Shown: one piece after another, positions 1 to 8,411 of the stretch
Numbering within the stretch: position 1 is the first letter of the stretch
How the letters are laid out: the number at the start of each line of letters is the position of its first letter
DNA from: Saccharopolyspora kobensis
GTDB lineage: Bacteria > Actinomycetota > Actinomycetes > Mycobacteriales > Pseudonocardiaceae
DNA: 64,000 nt
Direction of reading: 5' to 3'
Assembly (NCBI RefSeq): GCF_900108315.1
Contig: NZ_FNVB01000009.1
Location: 62,001-126,000 of the forward strand
The notes under the pieces: model-generated
Database searches by the model: none
The model's input: the letters and a program-made list of their open reading frames with translations, nothing else
Told to the model about the DNA's origin: nothing
Translations under genes and position numbers: made by a program

Positions 1-186
1 TGGGGCTATAGCACCTCAAAGTACTCACGGGCCCTGACCAGCGGAAACGGAAGGTGGTCGGCAAGCGGGACGCGAGGGTTCGCACCTGCGGCGGTCGGAG
101 CGGCGCCGCGCTGGAGTCGCTCCGACCGATTAGTTTCGGCCTTCCCCGCGGTCCACTCCGGAGAACCTCGGCAGGAAGGGCACGTC

Positions 187-744
187 ATGTCCCGCGTCAT
201 CTACTCGGTCGCCTCCTCGCTGGACGGCTACAACACCGACGCCCAGGGCGACTTCTCCTGGGCGTACCCGGGCGAAGAGGTCATCGCGGCGCTCACCGCG
301 GACATCGGCGCGGTGAGCACCTACCTCTACGGGCGGCGGATGTACGAGACGATGGCGGGCTGGGAGACCGATCCCGCCTTCGCCGCCCAGACGCCCGAAT
401 CGGCGCGGTGGGCGACCGCGTGGCAGGCGGCGGAGAAGATCGTCTTCTCGAAGACGCTGACCGAGGTCCGGACGAAGCGCACCAGGCTGGAGCGGGAGCT
501 GACGGCCGAGGTGGTGGAGCGGGCGAGGGACGAGGCGACCGGTGATCTGACGGTCGAAGGTCCGACCCTGGCGCACAGCGCGCTCCGCCTGGGCCTGGTC
601 GACGTGGTGGAGATCCTGATCTGCCCCGCCATCGTCGGCGGCGGGGCGCCGGTCCTGCCCGACGGCCTGCGGCTCGACCTCTCCCTGGAGCGGGAACGCC
701 GCTTCGGCAACGGCATGGTCCAGCTCACCTACGCCGTCCGGTAG
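187..744 (+). CDS. RibD C-terminal/dihydrofolate reductase-like protein
   Basis: The 185-aa protein has the layout of the YyaP/YwjB group of RibD_C-domain reductases: an N-terminal strand ending in SLDGY, a central YGRRMYETM segment, and a C-terminal ICPAIVGGGAPVLP segment that forms the nucleotide-binding loop in this family. Members bind NAD(P)H, but the physiological substrate is usually unknown. The ATG at 187 is preceded by AGGAAGGG with good spacing. It is a single gene, convergent with the PPOX gene and separated from it by a hairpin terminator. A second, only distantly similar member lies at 30009-30614 on the other side of the biosynthetic cluster. Nothing ties either to the pathway. 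Confidence 0.8.
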   Translation: MSRVIYSVASSLDGYNTDAQGDFSWAYPGEEVIAALTADIGAVSTYLYGRRMYETMAGWETDPAFAAQTPESARWATAWQAAEKIVFSKTLTEVRTKRTRLERELTAEVVERARDEATGDLTVEGPTLAHSALRLGLVDVVEILICPAIVGGGAPVLPDGLRLDLSLERERRFGNGMVQLTYAVR

Positions 745-750
745 CCGCAA

Positions 751-780
751 CTCCGGCGGCCTGCCGGGCGGCCGCCGGAG
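751..780. terminator. Hairpin between convergent genes
   Basis: An 11-bp perfect GC-rich stem (751-761 with 770-780) surrounds an 8-nt loop. It lies between the stop codons of the RibD-like and PPOX-like genes and could end transcription from both sides. No U-tract follows, which is usual in high-GC actinomycetes. Confidence 0.65.
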
Positions 781-803
781 ATCCTGGTGGAGGTACGCGC
801 TGG

Positions 804-1235
804 TCAGCGGATCGTGGCGCCGTACACGCGCTCGACCGCCATGGTGATGAGAACCCGGCGGTCGGCCACCATCACCGATCGGTACTCCGCCCAGTCCGGG
901 TGCTCGCCCGCCGCTGCCCGGTAGTAGTCCACCAGGGCCGCGACCTCGGGGCCGTGCGGATCGGTGCCCGGGCCGGTCAGCGTCACCGGGCCTTCGGCGG
1001 TGGCCCACGAGTACCCGTCGGAGCTGGTGACCTCCAGCGCCGCCCGCGGATCCCGCCGCAGGTTCGCGGTCTTGGCCAGCCCCTCGGACGTCGAGATGCG
1101 CAGGACCCCGGACTGCTGGTCGTAGTGCGGCTGGACGGGGGAGAGCTGCGGCATGCCGTTCGACTTGATCGTGGCGAGCACGCCGAGCCGGCTCGCCGCG
1201 AGCAGCTCGTGCGGGTTGAACGCGGAAGCGGTCAT
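804..1235 (-). CDS. PPOX-class flavin/F420-dependent protein
   Basis: This 143-aa protein fits the pyridoxamine-5'-phosphate-oxidase-like split-barrel family (TIGR03618-type). Visible signatures are LGVLATIKSNGMPQLSPV near the N-terminus, a central RDPRAALEV segment and the end SVMVADRRVLITMAVERVYG. Such proteins bind FMN or F420 and reduce diverse substrates. I chose the ATG at 1235 because AGGAGG lies just upstream; the open frame continues further but lacks a ribosome site there. It is the last gene before the cluster, faces away from it, and is probably not part of it. Confidence 0.75.
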   Translation of the reverse strand: MTASAFNPHELLAASRLGVLATIKSNGMPQLSPVQPHYDQQSGVLRISTSEGLAKTANLRRDPRAALEVTSSDGYSWATAEGPVTLTGPGTDPHGPEVAALVDYYRAAAGEHPDWAEYRSVMVADRRVLITMAVERVYGATIR

Positions 1236-1785
1236 GATCGTCCTCCTGGAAGCTTGCGGAACAGCTCGACCATCGCTCAGCACTCGCTGCTGCGCTCGGT
1301 CGAGCTCGGCAGGTGCCGATAACCCGAACCCGTCCCGCGGACGAGATGTTCCGCAGTCCGGAAGCGGAACGCGCGGCGAGGTCGACTGCCGCGCGATGCT
1401 GTTGCTGGTCAGCACGAGATCGACCGCGCACCGCGGCGGTCAGCGCAGGTTCCAGCGCGGCCCTGCTCCTCGGCGCCGGGGCGCCGCGAGCGTTCGCGAC
1501 GGTCTGCCGGGGGCGCGCACCGAGCGTGCGAAAATGTTCTTCAGTCCACTTAGGCTCCGCCGTCCATCCATCATGGATTGCTGCATCCGGACCAGTTGGG
1601 CGGCCGGGAATTCGTGTACTCTGCGCCATTTCGCGAAAACCCGTGGGCCGCACCGAATTCTCGAAATCGGCGTTGATCGCGCATGTTTCGTTCTCTACGC
1701 TGCCCCGAGGGGAACTTCTTATCCGATCACTTGCTGAGCCAGGGGGTTCGGCCTGACCGGAACCAGCATGGAAACGAGGGACGAA
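1236..1785. promoter_or_regulatory. Non-coding divergent region at the left cluster edge
   Basis: About 550 bp between the PPOX gene (minus) and the B12-radical-SAM gene (plus). Short open frames here lack ribosome sites and family features. The region must hold promoters for both genes and marks the likely left border of the cluster. I see no riboswitch-like conserved core. Confidence 0.4.
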
Positions 1786-3642
1786 GTGCGCATCCTGTTG
1801 ATCAAACCCCCGATCCGTTCCTGCATGGTGGAAATCGGCAGGCACATGCCGATCGGACTGGCCTACTTGGCCGCGCAGCTGGGCGAGGCCGGCATGGAAG
1901 TCGACATCTTCGACTCGCTGGCCTACGCGGAGGACAACCACGTCGTCCCGCCCGAGGAGTACACCGACGCGGACCGCGCGAAGCTGGCCGCCCACCCGCG
2001 GTGGGGCCACCTGGTGCACTGGGGAGCCACCTGGGAGCGGATCACCGAGAAGCTGCGCTCCACGCACTACGACCTCGTCGGCGTCTCCTGCATGTTCACG
2101 CCGTACTACGAGCCCGCTTACCAGATCGCCCGCCTGGTCAAGGAGATCTCGCCGGACACCAAGATCATCCTCGGTGGGCAGCACCCGACCGTCGCCCACC
2201 ACCACGCCATCACCGAGACCGCCTTCGACGCGCTGGTGCTGGGGGAGGCGGAGAGCAACGTCGTCGACATCGTGCGCGCCCTGGTCACCGGCGAACCGCT
2301 GACCGGGATGCCCGGTGTCGCCTACCGCTGCGGCACCGGTCTGTGCGACTGCGCCGAGCCGGGGCCGCGCGTCCACCTGCAACCGCGCGCGACCTTCCTC
2401 GAAGACCTCGACGGGCTCCCGATGCCCGCGGTGCACCTGCTGGACATGGCCAGCTACGACTCCACGGCCACGCTGATCACCAGTCGCGGTTGCCCGTTCT
2501 CCTGCTCGTTCTGCACCGTCCACGCCACGGTCGGCAAGAAGTTCCGCACCCGGGCGCCGGAGAACGTGATCCAGGAGATCGAGCACTACGTCAACGAGCA
2601 CGGGATCCGCCGGTTCTTCATCGAGGACGACAACTTCACCTTCGACATCCCGCGGGTGCACGAACTCTGCCAGGCGGTGCAGCAGCGCGGCCTGGACATC
2701 GAACTGCACCTGCCCAACGGCATGACCGTGGTGAAGTTGAACGATGAACTCGTCCGGGACATGGCAGGCGCCGGGTTCCGCAGCCTCTTCCTCGGGCTGG
2801 AGACCACCGACGTGGCGCGGCTGCGCAAGATCCGCAAGGGCTTCACCTCGCTGGAGAAGGTGCACAACGGCGCGAACCTGTTCACCGACCAGGGAATCGA
2901 CGTGGGCGCGTCGCTCATCGTCGGCCTGCTCGGCCAGAGCTGCGCGGAACTGGCCCGCGACTCGATCAACCTGATGCTCGTCGGCGTCCGGTTCTGGACC
3001 AACCCGTTCTACCCCATCCCCGGGTCCCCGGACTTCCAGCAGTGCCTGGGAAACGGGCTGATCACCCACGACACCGAGCTGGCGCTCTACGACCAGTTCA
3101 ACTTCGCCATCGGGTCGGACCAGCTCGGCCCGGAGGAGCTGTACTGGGCGTGGGTGTGCACCCAGGCGATGGCGCAGTGGCCCCGGTACGTCCTCGAAGG
3201 CACCGATCACCGGCGGGAGCTCGCCGAGCTGCCGCTGGACCAGGCGCTGGACCGGTTGCTCGCGCACAGCACCGACCTCTTCGGCCCGGACGGCGGGCTC
3301 GAGGTGCCCGCGGTCCCGGTGGCGGTGGAGGGCAACCGGATCACCGTGCACCCCGAGGGATGCTTCGACGCCATGCAGCACCTCGCCGACAAGCCGCAGC
3401 CCGAGGGCCTGTGCACGTTCACCGGTGATGTGCTGGCCGCCGCGGCCAGCCTCTACACCGGCGTGCCGCACCGGGCGCAGCAGCTGCCGGGCAAGGACAG
3501 CGCGGGGTGCTGCCGCTTCACCCTGGTCGCCGACCAGGTCGCGCCGGTGTTCACCGACATCCACAAGGTGTTCCTGGCCGAGCTGCGGGACGCGGTGGCC
3601 GAGGCGCGCGATGAGCAGCCGGAACCGCTGACCGCGGACTGA
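1786..3642 (+). CDS. Cobalamin-binding radical SAM enzyme
   Basis: The roughly 620-aa protein starts with a B12-binding Rossmann-type domain (strand VRILLIKPP, later LGGQHPT) followed by a radical SAM domain with C-P-F-S-C-S-F-C, a CX3CX2C motif at residues 242, 246 and 249 counted from the ATG at 1768. Enzymes of this architecture methylate unactivated carbons; GenK of gentamicin biosynthesis (C6' methylation) is the closest functional precedent in an aminoglycoside setting. Other B12-radical-SAM enzymes do oxidations or ring contractions, so methylation is inference. I chose the GTG at 1786, which has GAGGGA five bases upstream and begins directly at strand 1; the ATG at 1768 is in frame but has no clear ribosome site. 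It is transcribed alone and ends at a 19-bp palindrome. Confidence 0.8.
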   Translation: MRILLIKPPIRSCMVEIGRHMPIGLAYLAAQLGEAGMEVDIFDSLAYAEDNHVVPPEEYTDADRAKLAAHPRWGHLVHWGATWERITEKLRSTHYDLVGVSCMFTPYYEPAYQIARLVKEISPDTKIILGGQHPTVAHHHAITETAFDALVLGEAESNVVDIVRALVTGEPLTGMPGVAYRCGTGLCDCAEPGPRVHLQPRATFLEDLDGLPMPAVHLLDMASYDSTATLITSRGCPFSCSFCTVHATVGKKFRTRAPENVIQEIEHYVNEHGIRRFFIEDDNFTFDIPRVHELCQAVQQRGLDIELHLPNGMTVVKLNDELVRDMAGAGFRSLFLGLETTDVARLRKIRKGFTSLEKVHNGANLFTDQGIDVGASLIVGLLGQSCAELARDSINLMLVGVRFWTNPFYPIPGSPDFQQCLGNGLITHDTELALYDQFNFAIGSDQLGPEELYWAWVCTQAMAQWPRYVLEGTDHRRELAELPLDQALDRLLAHSTDLFGPDGGLEVPAVPVAVEGNRITVHPEGCFDAMQHLADKPQPEGLCTFTGDVLAAAASLYTGVPHRAQQLPGKDSAGCCRFTLVADQVAPVFTDIHKVFLAELRDAVAEARDEQPEPLTAD

Positions 3643-3651
3643 ACGCGCACG

Positions 3652-3689
3652 AGGAGGGCGAGGGCCGGTCGACCGGCCCTCGCCCTCCT
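3652..3689. terminator. Perfect 19-bp palindromic terminator
   Basis: Positions 3652-3670 and 3671-3689 are exact inverted repeats with no spacer, located between the convergent B12-radical-SAM gene (stop at 3642) and the DAO-type gene (stop at 3702). The position suits a bidirectional terminator. Confidence 0.8.
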
Positions 3690-3701
3690 TCCGCTCGTCG
3701 A

Positions 3702-5174
3702 TCAGGACGCGGCGCGGCAGGCCGCGTAGTAGGTGCGCAGCGCGTCGTGGATCTCGGGCTCCATCGAGGCCAGCATCTCCGGCGGCGGGGTGAACTCCGG
3801 GTCGATCTCGTCGAGCAGCTTGCTGAACATGTCGCGCAGCTGCTCCTCGATCAGCGGCGGCCAGTCGTCCGGCACCACCCAGTTGAACTCGTAGCCGGTC
3901 GCGAGCGTGTGGATGACCGCGGTCTCCACGGTCTGCTCGCGGCTCATGGCCTCGATCGGGTTGCGCACCGGGGTGAAGACGTCCAGTTCGGTGTTGTACG
4001 GCTCGCCGAGGATCCGCGCGGCGAACTCGTGCGCCAGCATCGGCGACTGGTGCAGGCCGTCGCGGTAGGTCCCGGTCATCAACCACAGCCCGGCCACGCC
4101 CGCCTCGCCCAGCAGCGGGAAGCCGTCCAGCGGGACCGGCCGGTTGCCCACCTGGATCTGCTCGATGCGGCCCGACACCAGGTCGGTGCGCAACTGCCGG
4201 GTGCAGGCCAGCAGCAGGTTCAGCTCGTCGATCGCCGCCGTGGTGCGCATCTTCGGGCTGACCACGTTGGTGGCGCCGAGGTAGATCTGGCCCTGCGCGC
4301 GGGGCACCACGTGCAGACCGCAGGCGAAGGACCGGTTCGGGGTGCGGATCACGCTGCGCGGCGTGTTGCCGCCTTCGGTCTCGACCAGCAGCGAAACGCC
4401 GTTGCCCGCGACCATCCCGGGAATCCGGTTGCGCAGTTCGGCGGGCAGCGCCGAGAGCAGGTTGTGCGAGTTGGCGCCGGCCGCGACGACCACGTCCGGG
4501 GCGGAGAGCGCCGCACCGGAGGCGAGGGAGACCCCGTCGATCCGGTCGCCGGAGATCCGCAGTTCGGTGATGAGCTCGTCGACCAGCACACCGCCGGCCC
4601 GGCTGAAGGCGGTGGCCAGCGCGCGCAGCAGCGCCGCCGGGTTCACGGCGTGCTCGCCCGGGATGAACATCGCCTGGAGCGGGCGGGAGGTCGGGGCCGG
4701 TTCCAGCCAGTCGATGGCCTCCGGATCGAGGTCCTCGTACGGTTCCTTGTACTCGTCGAGCGCCTGGCGGATCGCGGTGTAGCCGCCGTTGTCGATCTGC
4801 GGCACGCCGATCGAGTTGAGGATGACCACCGTGCCGTGCGCGCTGCGGATGGCGCTCTCGTCGGATTCCTCGACGAGCAGCTGCTCCCACGAGTTCCACA
4901 TCTCGGTGGCGCGCACGTCCATGGCGAGCTTGGCCCGGCCGTGGGCGCTGGCCATCAGATCCGGTGTCACCTCGCCGAAGCAGCCATTCATGGCACCCGC
5001 CGCGGCCGAAGCCGCCCACGGGCGCCGCGCTTCACCGACGACCGCGACCTTCGTGCCGCGGCGGGCGAGCACGAGGCCGAGTGACAGTCCCAGGGCACCG
5101 TTGCCGATGACGATGACGTCGAAAGCCTGATCGGTGGCGGGCACCGAAGTGTTACCGGTCGCTGAAATTGGCAT
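3702..5174 (-). CDS. FAD-dependent oxidoreductase, DAO family
   Basis: A 490-aa flavoprotein with an N-terminal FAD-binding fold: FDVIVIGNGALG gives GxGxxG at residues 24-29, and the following strand ends in VVGEA. A later segment, RPVPLDGFPLLGEAGVAGLW, matches the C-terminal FAD-binding part of D-amino acid oxidase/glycine oxidase-like enzymes. Members oxidise amines or amino acids using FAD and O2. In this cluster it could oxidise an amino sugar or amino acid side chain; the actual substrate cannot be read from the sequence. The ATG at 5174 has GAGGA upstream. It is divergent from the first ~600-aa flavoprotein-like gene, so the pair may share regulation. Confidence 0.75.
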   Translation of the reverse strand: MPISATGNTSVPATDQAFDVIVIGNGALGLSLGLVLARRGTKVAVVGEARRPWAASAAAGAMNGCFGEVTPDLMASAHGRAKLAMDVRATEMWNSWEQLLVEESDESAIRSAHGTVVILNSIGVPQIDNGGYTAIRQALDEYKEPYEDLDPEAIDWLEPAPTSRPLQAMFIPGEHAVNPAALLRALATAFSRAGGVLVDELITELRISGDRIDGVSLASGAALSAPDVVVAAGANSHNLLSALPAELRNRIPGMVAGNGVSLLVETEGGNTPRSVIRTPNRSFACGLHVVPRAQGQIYLGATNVVSPKMRTTAAIDELNLLLACTRQLRTDLVSGRIEQIQVGNRPVPLDGFPLLGEAGVAGLWLMTGTYRDGLHQSPMLAHEFAARILGEPYNTELDVFTPVRNPIEAMSREQTVETAVIHTLATGYEFNWVVPDDWPPLIEEQLRDMFSKLLDEIDPEFTPPPEMLASMEPEIHDALRTYYAACRAAS

Positions 5175-5657
5175 CTGCGTCCTCGGAGGAAGAAGAGTGT
5201 GAAGAGCCGCGCACTCGCACCCCAGCCGTGCGCAGCGGTCCTCGCCCGTCGATCAGCGAGGCGTGTTGCGGACACGGTAGCCGCTCGCTCGGGGTGCGTC
5301 CACACGTATGACGGAGAATCCAGCGCTCTTCCGGGAAAACCGCATCGCCGCGGATTCGGCGGAAATTTCGCGGGAAACCGGGAACCATCGCGCGCGCCCG
5401 CTCGTCATAGGGGTGTGAGGTGGACAGCGGGGGCTTCCCGATCGGACGTCCGCGCCGCGCGCGGGACCGACCGCGCCGGGGCGGGGCCACCGCGTTGCTT
5501 CGTGACGCAGCGGAATCGGCGGTGACCGTCGGTTGTTGCTGCGAAATCAGGCTTTTCCGGCCCACCAGCGGGTATCATCGCTCCGTGACTTCCGTCCGTT
5601 CCGGTCTCTTTCGCCTTGAGGTCTACAATGGACGATCGCGCGATCAGGAGGTAGCCT
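5175..5657. promoter_or_regulatory. Divergent promoter region with palindrome
   Basis: About 480 bp without a credible gene, between the DAO gene and the 603-aa gene. On the plus strand TACAAT (5624-5629) is a good -10 box. A perfect 12-bp palindrome, GATCGCGCGATC (5634-5645), lies at the expected transcription start and overlaps the leader, followed by AGGAGG. The palindrome could be an operator; this is inference. Confidence 0.45.
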
Positions 5658-7469
5658 ATGCCCCTTTCGCACTTGACCGATCAACGCGTGTTCGCCGATT
5701 GGGACGACCTGCGCGGCGTGGCGGACCCGGACTTCCTGGCACTCGGCCTGGGCGCGACCAACATGATGTCGATGCTGTGGACCGTCGCCATGGGCGGCCG
5801 CGCGGTGGGGGTGGAACGGCGCGGTGACCCGCCTCCCGGCGAGTCCTGGAACATCGCCGCGGACACCTTCCACCAGCTGGGGCTGATCGACAGCCTGATG
5901 CTGCGGACCTACGGCGAGGAGGGCCTGCCCCGCTTCCGCGACGGCCGGGTGTTCCGGCTGGCCTCGTGCTTCTACGACCCGGAAGCCGAGGCCAAGAGCG
6001 TCTTCGCCGACGAGATCGTGAGCGGCTTCGAGTCCAGCGGCTGCCTGGCGGGCAGGCTCGAGCACGTCGAGCACATCGACGACCGCTGGGTCGCCGGCCG
6101 CCCGCAGCGGGTGGTCACCGTGCAACCGCCCGCGGAGGTGCCGGTCACGCCGGACCCGAGCGCCATCCGGTCCGACGTGGCCAAGATCCTCTGCGGCGAG
6201 TTCCCGTTCCAGCTGCCCGCGACCGAACTGCTGATCCTGCTGCGCCGCTACCTCGAGACCATCGAGGAGATGGACCTGGCCAAGGACTCGGGCACGCCGC
6301 GCGTGCGGCTGTTCACCCACCACCAGGTGGTGCCCGACGGCGGCTTCGTCGAGGAGCCCGACGGCAGGCGTCGCGTGATCATCGAGGCCGTGCAGGAGCT
6401 GGACTACAAGCAGAAGTTCATCTACCGGCGGCAGCCCGGCACCGAGCCGATCGACCTCGGCGTGCCGGAGCTGTTCTCGGTCGCGCAGGGCGTCGACAGC
6501 GACGACGCGGCGAAGCTGGGATTCCGGTCGAACCCGGTCGGCATCGACTACGGCGACGGGCGCGGGCCGGTCCCCGCGCAGTCCGACTACGTGGCCTGCC
6601 TGCTGAACACCTTCGTCGAAGGCCGGTCGCGGCGGCGGATCACCACGGTCTTCGACGAGGACGGCGACGAGTACTGGGTGCGCCAGATGGCCATCGGGCA
6701 GGAGGACGACCCCGAGGTCGGCTGGATCATGCTCCAGGTCCCCGCGTTCAAGTCCTTCGACCCGGTCGAGGAAGGCGTGCTTCCGGAGGGCACCGACCGG
6801 GAATCGCCCGACTACTTCGCCGCCTACCAGCAGCTGCTCTACGACTTCTTCTTCGACCACGCCGAGGAACTGCTGGAGATGCCCCGGGAGAAGCTGACCG
6901 GGATCAACACGTTCTACGGCCCGAAGCTGGTCACCGTCGCCGCGCGCATCGGCGTCGACGCCCAGATCGCGGTCAACGGGATCGTCGCGAGCAACACCTT
7001 CGGCACCGGGCACTTCCTGAACAACGGCGTGTCGGTGACCGGGATGATCTGCCACAGCGCCCGGGTGCTGCGGTACTGGATCGACCGGCGGCACGGCGTG
7101 GTGCCGGGCCGCGCGATTCGCCGGCTGGCCGAGGGCATCCGCCTCGACACCGAGGAGTGGATCCGGGTCAGCGCGGTCGAGTTCAGCATGGCCAACCCGC
7201 GCGGGTTCGAGCCGGAGTGCTTCGAGCTGATGGAGGCCGCCCGCGAGCACCGGGACTTCCTGGTGTCGCTGGACCTCGCCGACTGGAACCGGCTGATCGT
7301 CCACATCGGACGACTCGGCACCCAGCCGCTGCGGCCGCCGCACCCGCTGCACCCGGAGCAGCGCCGGAAGCAGCGGAACGGTCGGGCGCCCGTCCCGGCC
7401 AAGGCGGACGCCGCCGATCAGCCCGCTCCGGCGAAGCGCGAGGCGGACGCCATGCTGGTCGAAAGCTGA
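5658..7469 (+). CDS. Unknown ~600-aa flavoprotein-like protein, copy A
   Basis: I do not recognise a named family for this 603-aa protein. The N-terminus (PDFLALGLGATNMM, residues 24-37) followed by an acidic end of the second strand (E53) looks like an FAD-binding Rossmann unit of the GxGxxN type seen in N-hydroxylating flavoenzymes. A late segment, VNGIVASNTFGTGHFL, resembles the second FAD-contact region of flavin oxidoreductases. The last ~50 residues are charged, Ala/Pro-rich and probably disordered. It is clearly paralogous, end to end, to the protein at 24626-26452. AGGAGG with a 6-nt spacer fixes the ATG. The 298-aa gene follows after 37 bp, so the two are probably co-transcribed. Confidence 0.7.
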   Translation: MPLSHLTDQRVFADWDDLRGVADPDFLALGLGATNMMSMLWTVAMGGRAVGVERRGDPPPGESWNIAADTFHQLGLIDSLMLRTYGEEGLPRFRDGRVFRLASCFYDPEAEAKSVFADEIVSGFESSGCLAGRLEHVEHIDDRWVAGRPQRVVTVQPPAEVPVTPDPSAIRSDVAKILCGEFPFQLPATELLILLRRYLETIEEMDLAKDSGTPRVRLFTHHQVVPDGGFVEEPDGRRRVIIEAVQELDYKQKFIYRRQPGTEPIDLGVPELFSVAQGVDSDDAAKLGFRSNPVGIDYGDGRGPVPAQSDYVACLLNTFVEGRSRRRITTVFDEDGDEYWVRQMAIGQEDDPEVGWIMLQVPAFKSFDPVEEGVLPEGTDRESPDYFAAYQQLLYDFFFDHAEELLEMPREKLTGINTFYGPKLVTVAARIGVDAQIAVNGIVASNTFGTGHFLNNGVSVTGMICHSARVLRYWIDRRHGVVPGRAIRRLAEGIRLDTEEWIRVSAVEFSMANPRGFEPECFELMEAAREHRDFLVSLDLADWNRLIVHIGRLGTQPLRPPHPLHPEQRRKQRNGRAPVPAKADAADQPAPAKREADAMLVES

Positions 7470-7506
7470 GCGCACCCGGCAACGAAACCCGTGGAGGGGC
7501 AATCCC

Positions 7507-8403
7507 ATGCTCGACAGCTACGTCCACTCGTGCGCGGACGTGGTCACCCCGCCGGACGCCGACTTCCTGCGGGACTGGGTGTACGACAACCCGGTGCTGG
7601 CCGACCGCCGGGAGCTGCTGACCCGGTGGCTCACCGACCCGACCCCGCGCGAGGACATCGCGGCGAGCATGGGAATCCCGCTGGGGCGCCTGCTGCGCTC
7701 CTTCAACGAGACCGCGCCGCTGGCCGATCCGGTGCGGTTCCGCTACCGCGGCGTGCCGTTCTCGGTCGTGGCGATGGCGGGCACCTGCGACGACGTGCAG
7801 GGCGACCGGTACCCGAGGTTCGGCAGGCCGGTCACCCTGCGGTGCTACCTCGACGACGAAACCCTGCTGCCGCAGGGGATGTTCGAAGCCGCCGACTGGA
7901 ACTTCATGGACGCCGGCCGCCCGGGCTTCCTCGGTTACGCCTACGGCGTCCACCACGACTCGGCGCTGTACCTGGCGGGCGTGCAGAGCGACCTCGCGGT
8001 CCGGTACACCTACCTGTTCCAGGGGCGCGGCGGGGAGACCGAGGTGCGGATCGGTGACGAGGTCGAGGTGCGCGCACCCGACGACCGCTACCGCGACCAC
8101 GTTCCGGTGCTGCGGCGCACGTTCCAGCGCTACTGGATCCAGATCATGTTCGGCGCGGTGCTCGCCTGGGCACGCCGCGAACCCGGGCTGCGCGAACTCG
8201 GACTCCTCCGCTTCGACCTGGAACCGGAGGAGTCCGCGAACGGCCACGTGGTGCGCCGCGTCTACCGGGACCTCCCGGAGAGGCTGGGCAGCCCGACGCG
8301 GTGCGTGCGGGTGGAGGGCCGCTGCCACCGGTACGCCGTGTGCCCGCTGCCCGGCGTCGCCGACTACCTCGGTGCGCGCTGGCAGCCGGTCGACGCGGGC
8401 TGA
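7507..8403 (+). CDS. Orphan 298-aa cluster protein
   Basis: I do not recognise this protein. It has no signal peptide, membrane segment or obvious cofactor motif. The middle is rich in aromatic and beta-type segments (FRYRGVPFSVVAMAGTCDD; TYLFQGRGGETEVRIGDEVE) and the C-terminal third has conserved-looking Cys residues (CVRVEGRCHRYAVCPLPG). It starts at ATG 7507 after GGAGGGG and lies 37 bp downstream of flavoprotein-like copy A, suggesting they function together. It converges on the GMC gene with only 8 bp between stops. A partner or accessory protein for copy A is possible but unproven. Confidence 0.6.
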   Translation: MLDSYVHSCADVVTPPDADFLRDWVYDNPVLADRRELLTRWLTDPTPREDIAASMGIPLGRLLRSFNETAPLADPVRFRYRGVPFSVVAMAGTCDDVQGDRYPRFGRPVTLRCYLDDETLLPQGMFEAADWNFMDAGRPGFLGYAYGVHHDSALYLAGVQSDLAVRYTYLFQGRGGETEVRIGDEVEVRAPDDRYRDHVPVLRRTFQRYWIQIMFGAVLAWARREPGLRELGLLRFDLEPEESANGHVVRRVYRDLPERLGSPTRCVRVEGRCHRYAVCPLPGVADYLGARWQPVDAG

Positions 8404-8411
8404 ACCGGTCC

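Noticed and set aside
187-744. RibD/DHFR-like gene as part of the aminoglycoside cluster
   Set aside because: It is separated by a terminator and another gene facing away, and a similar gene lies on the other flank; no pathway role is implied.
1500-1767. A cobalamin riboswitch upstream of the B12-radical-SAM gene
   Set aside because: I looked for the conserved B12-box core and did not see it.
130-5019. A 1629-codon open frame on the minus strand
   Set aside because: It runs antisense or out of frame across several clear genes and its translation is low-complexity Arg/Pro/Ala. This is a high-GC artefact.
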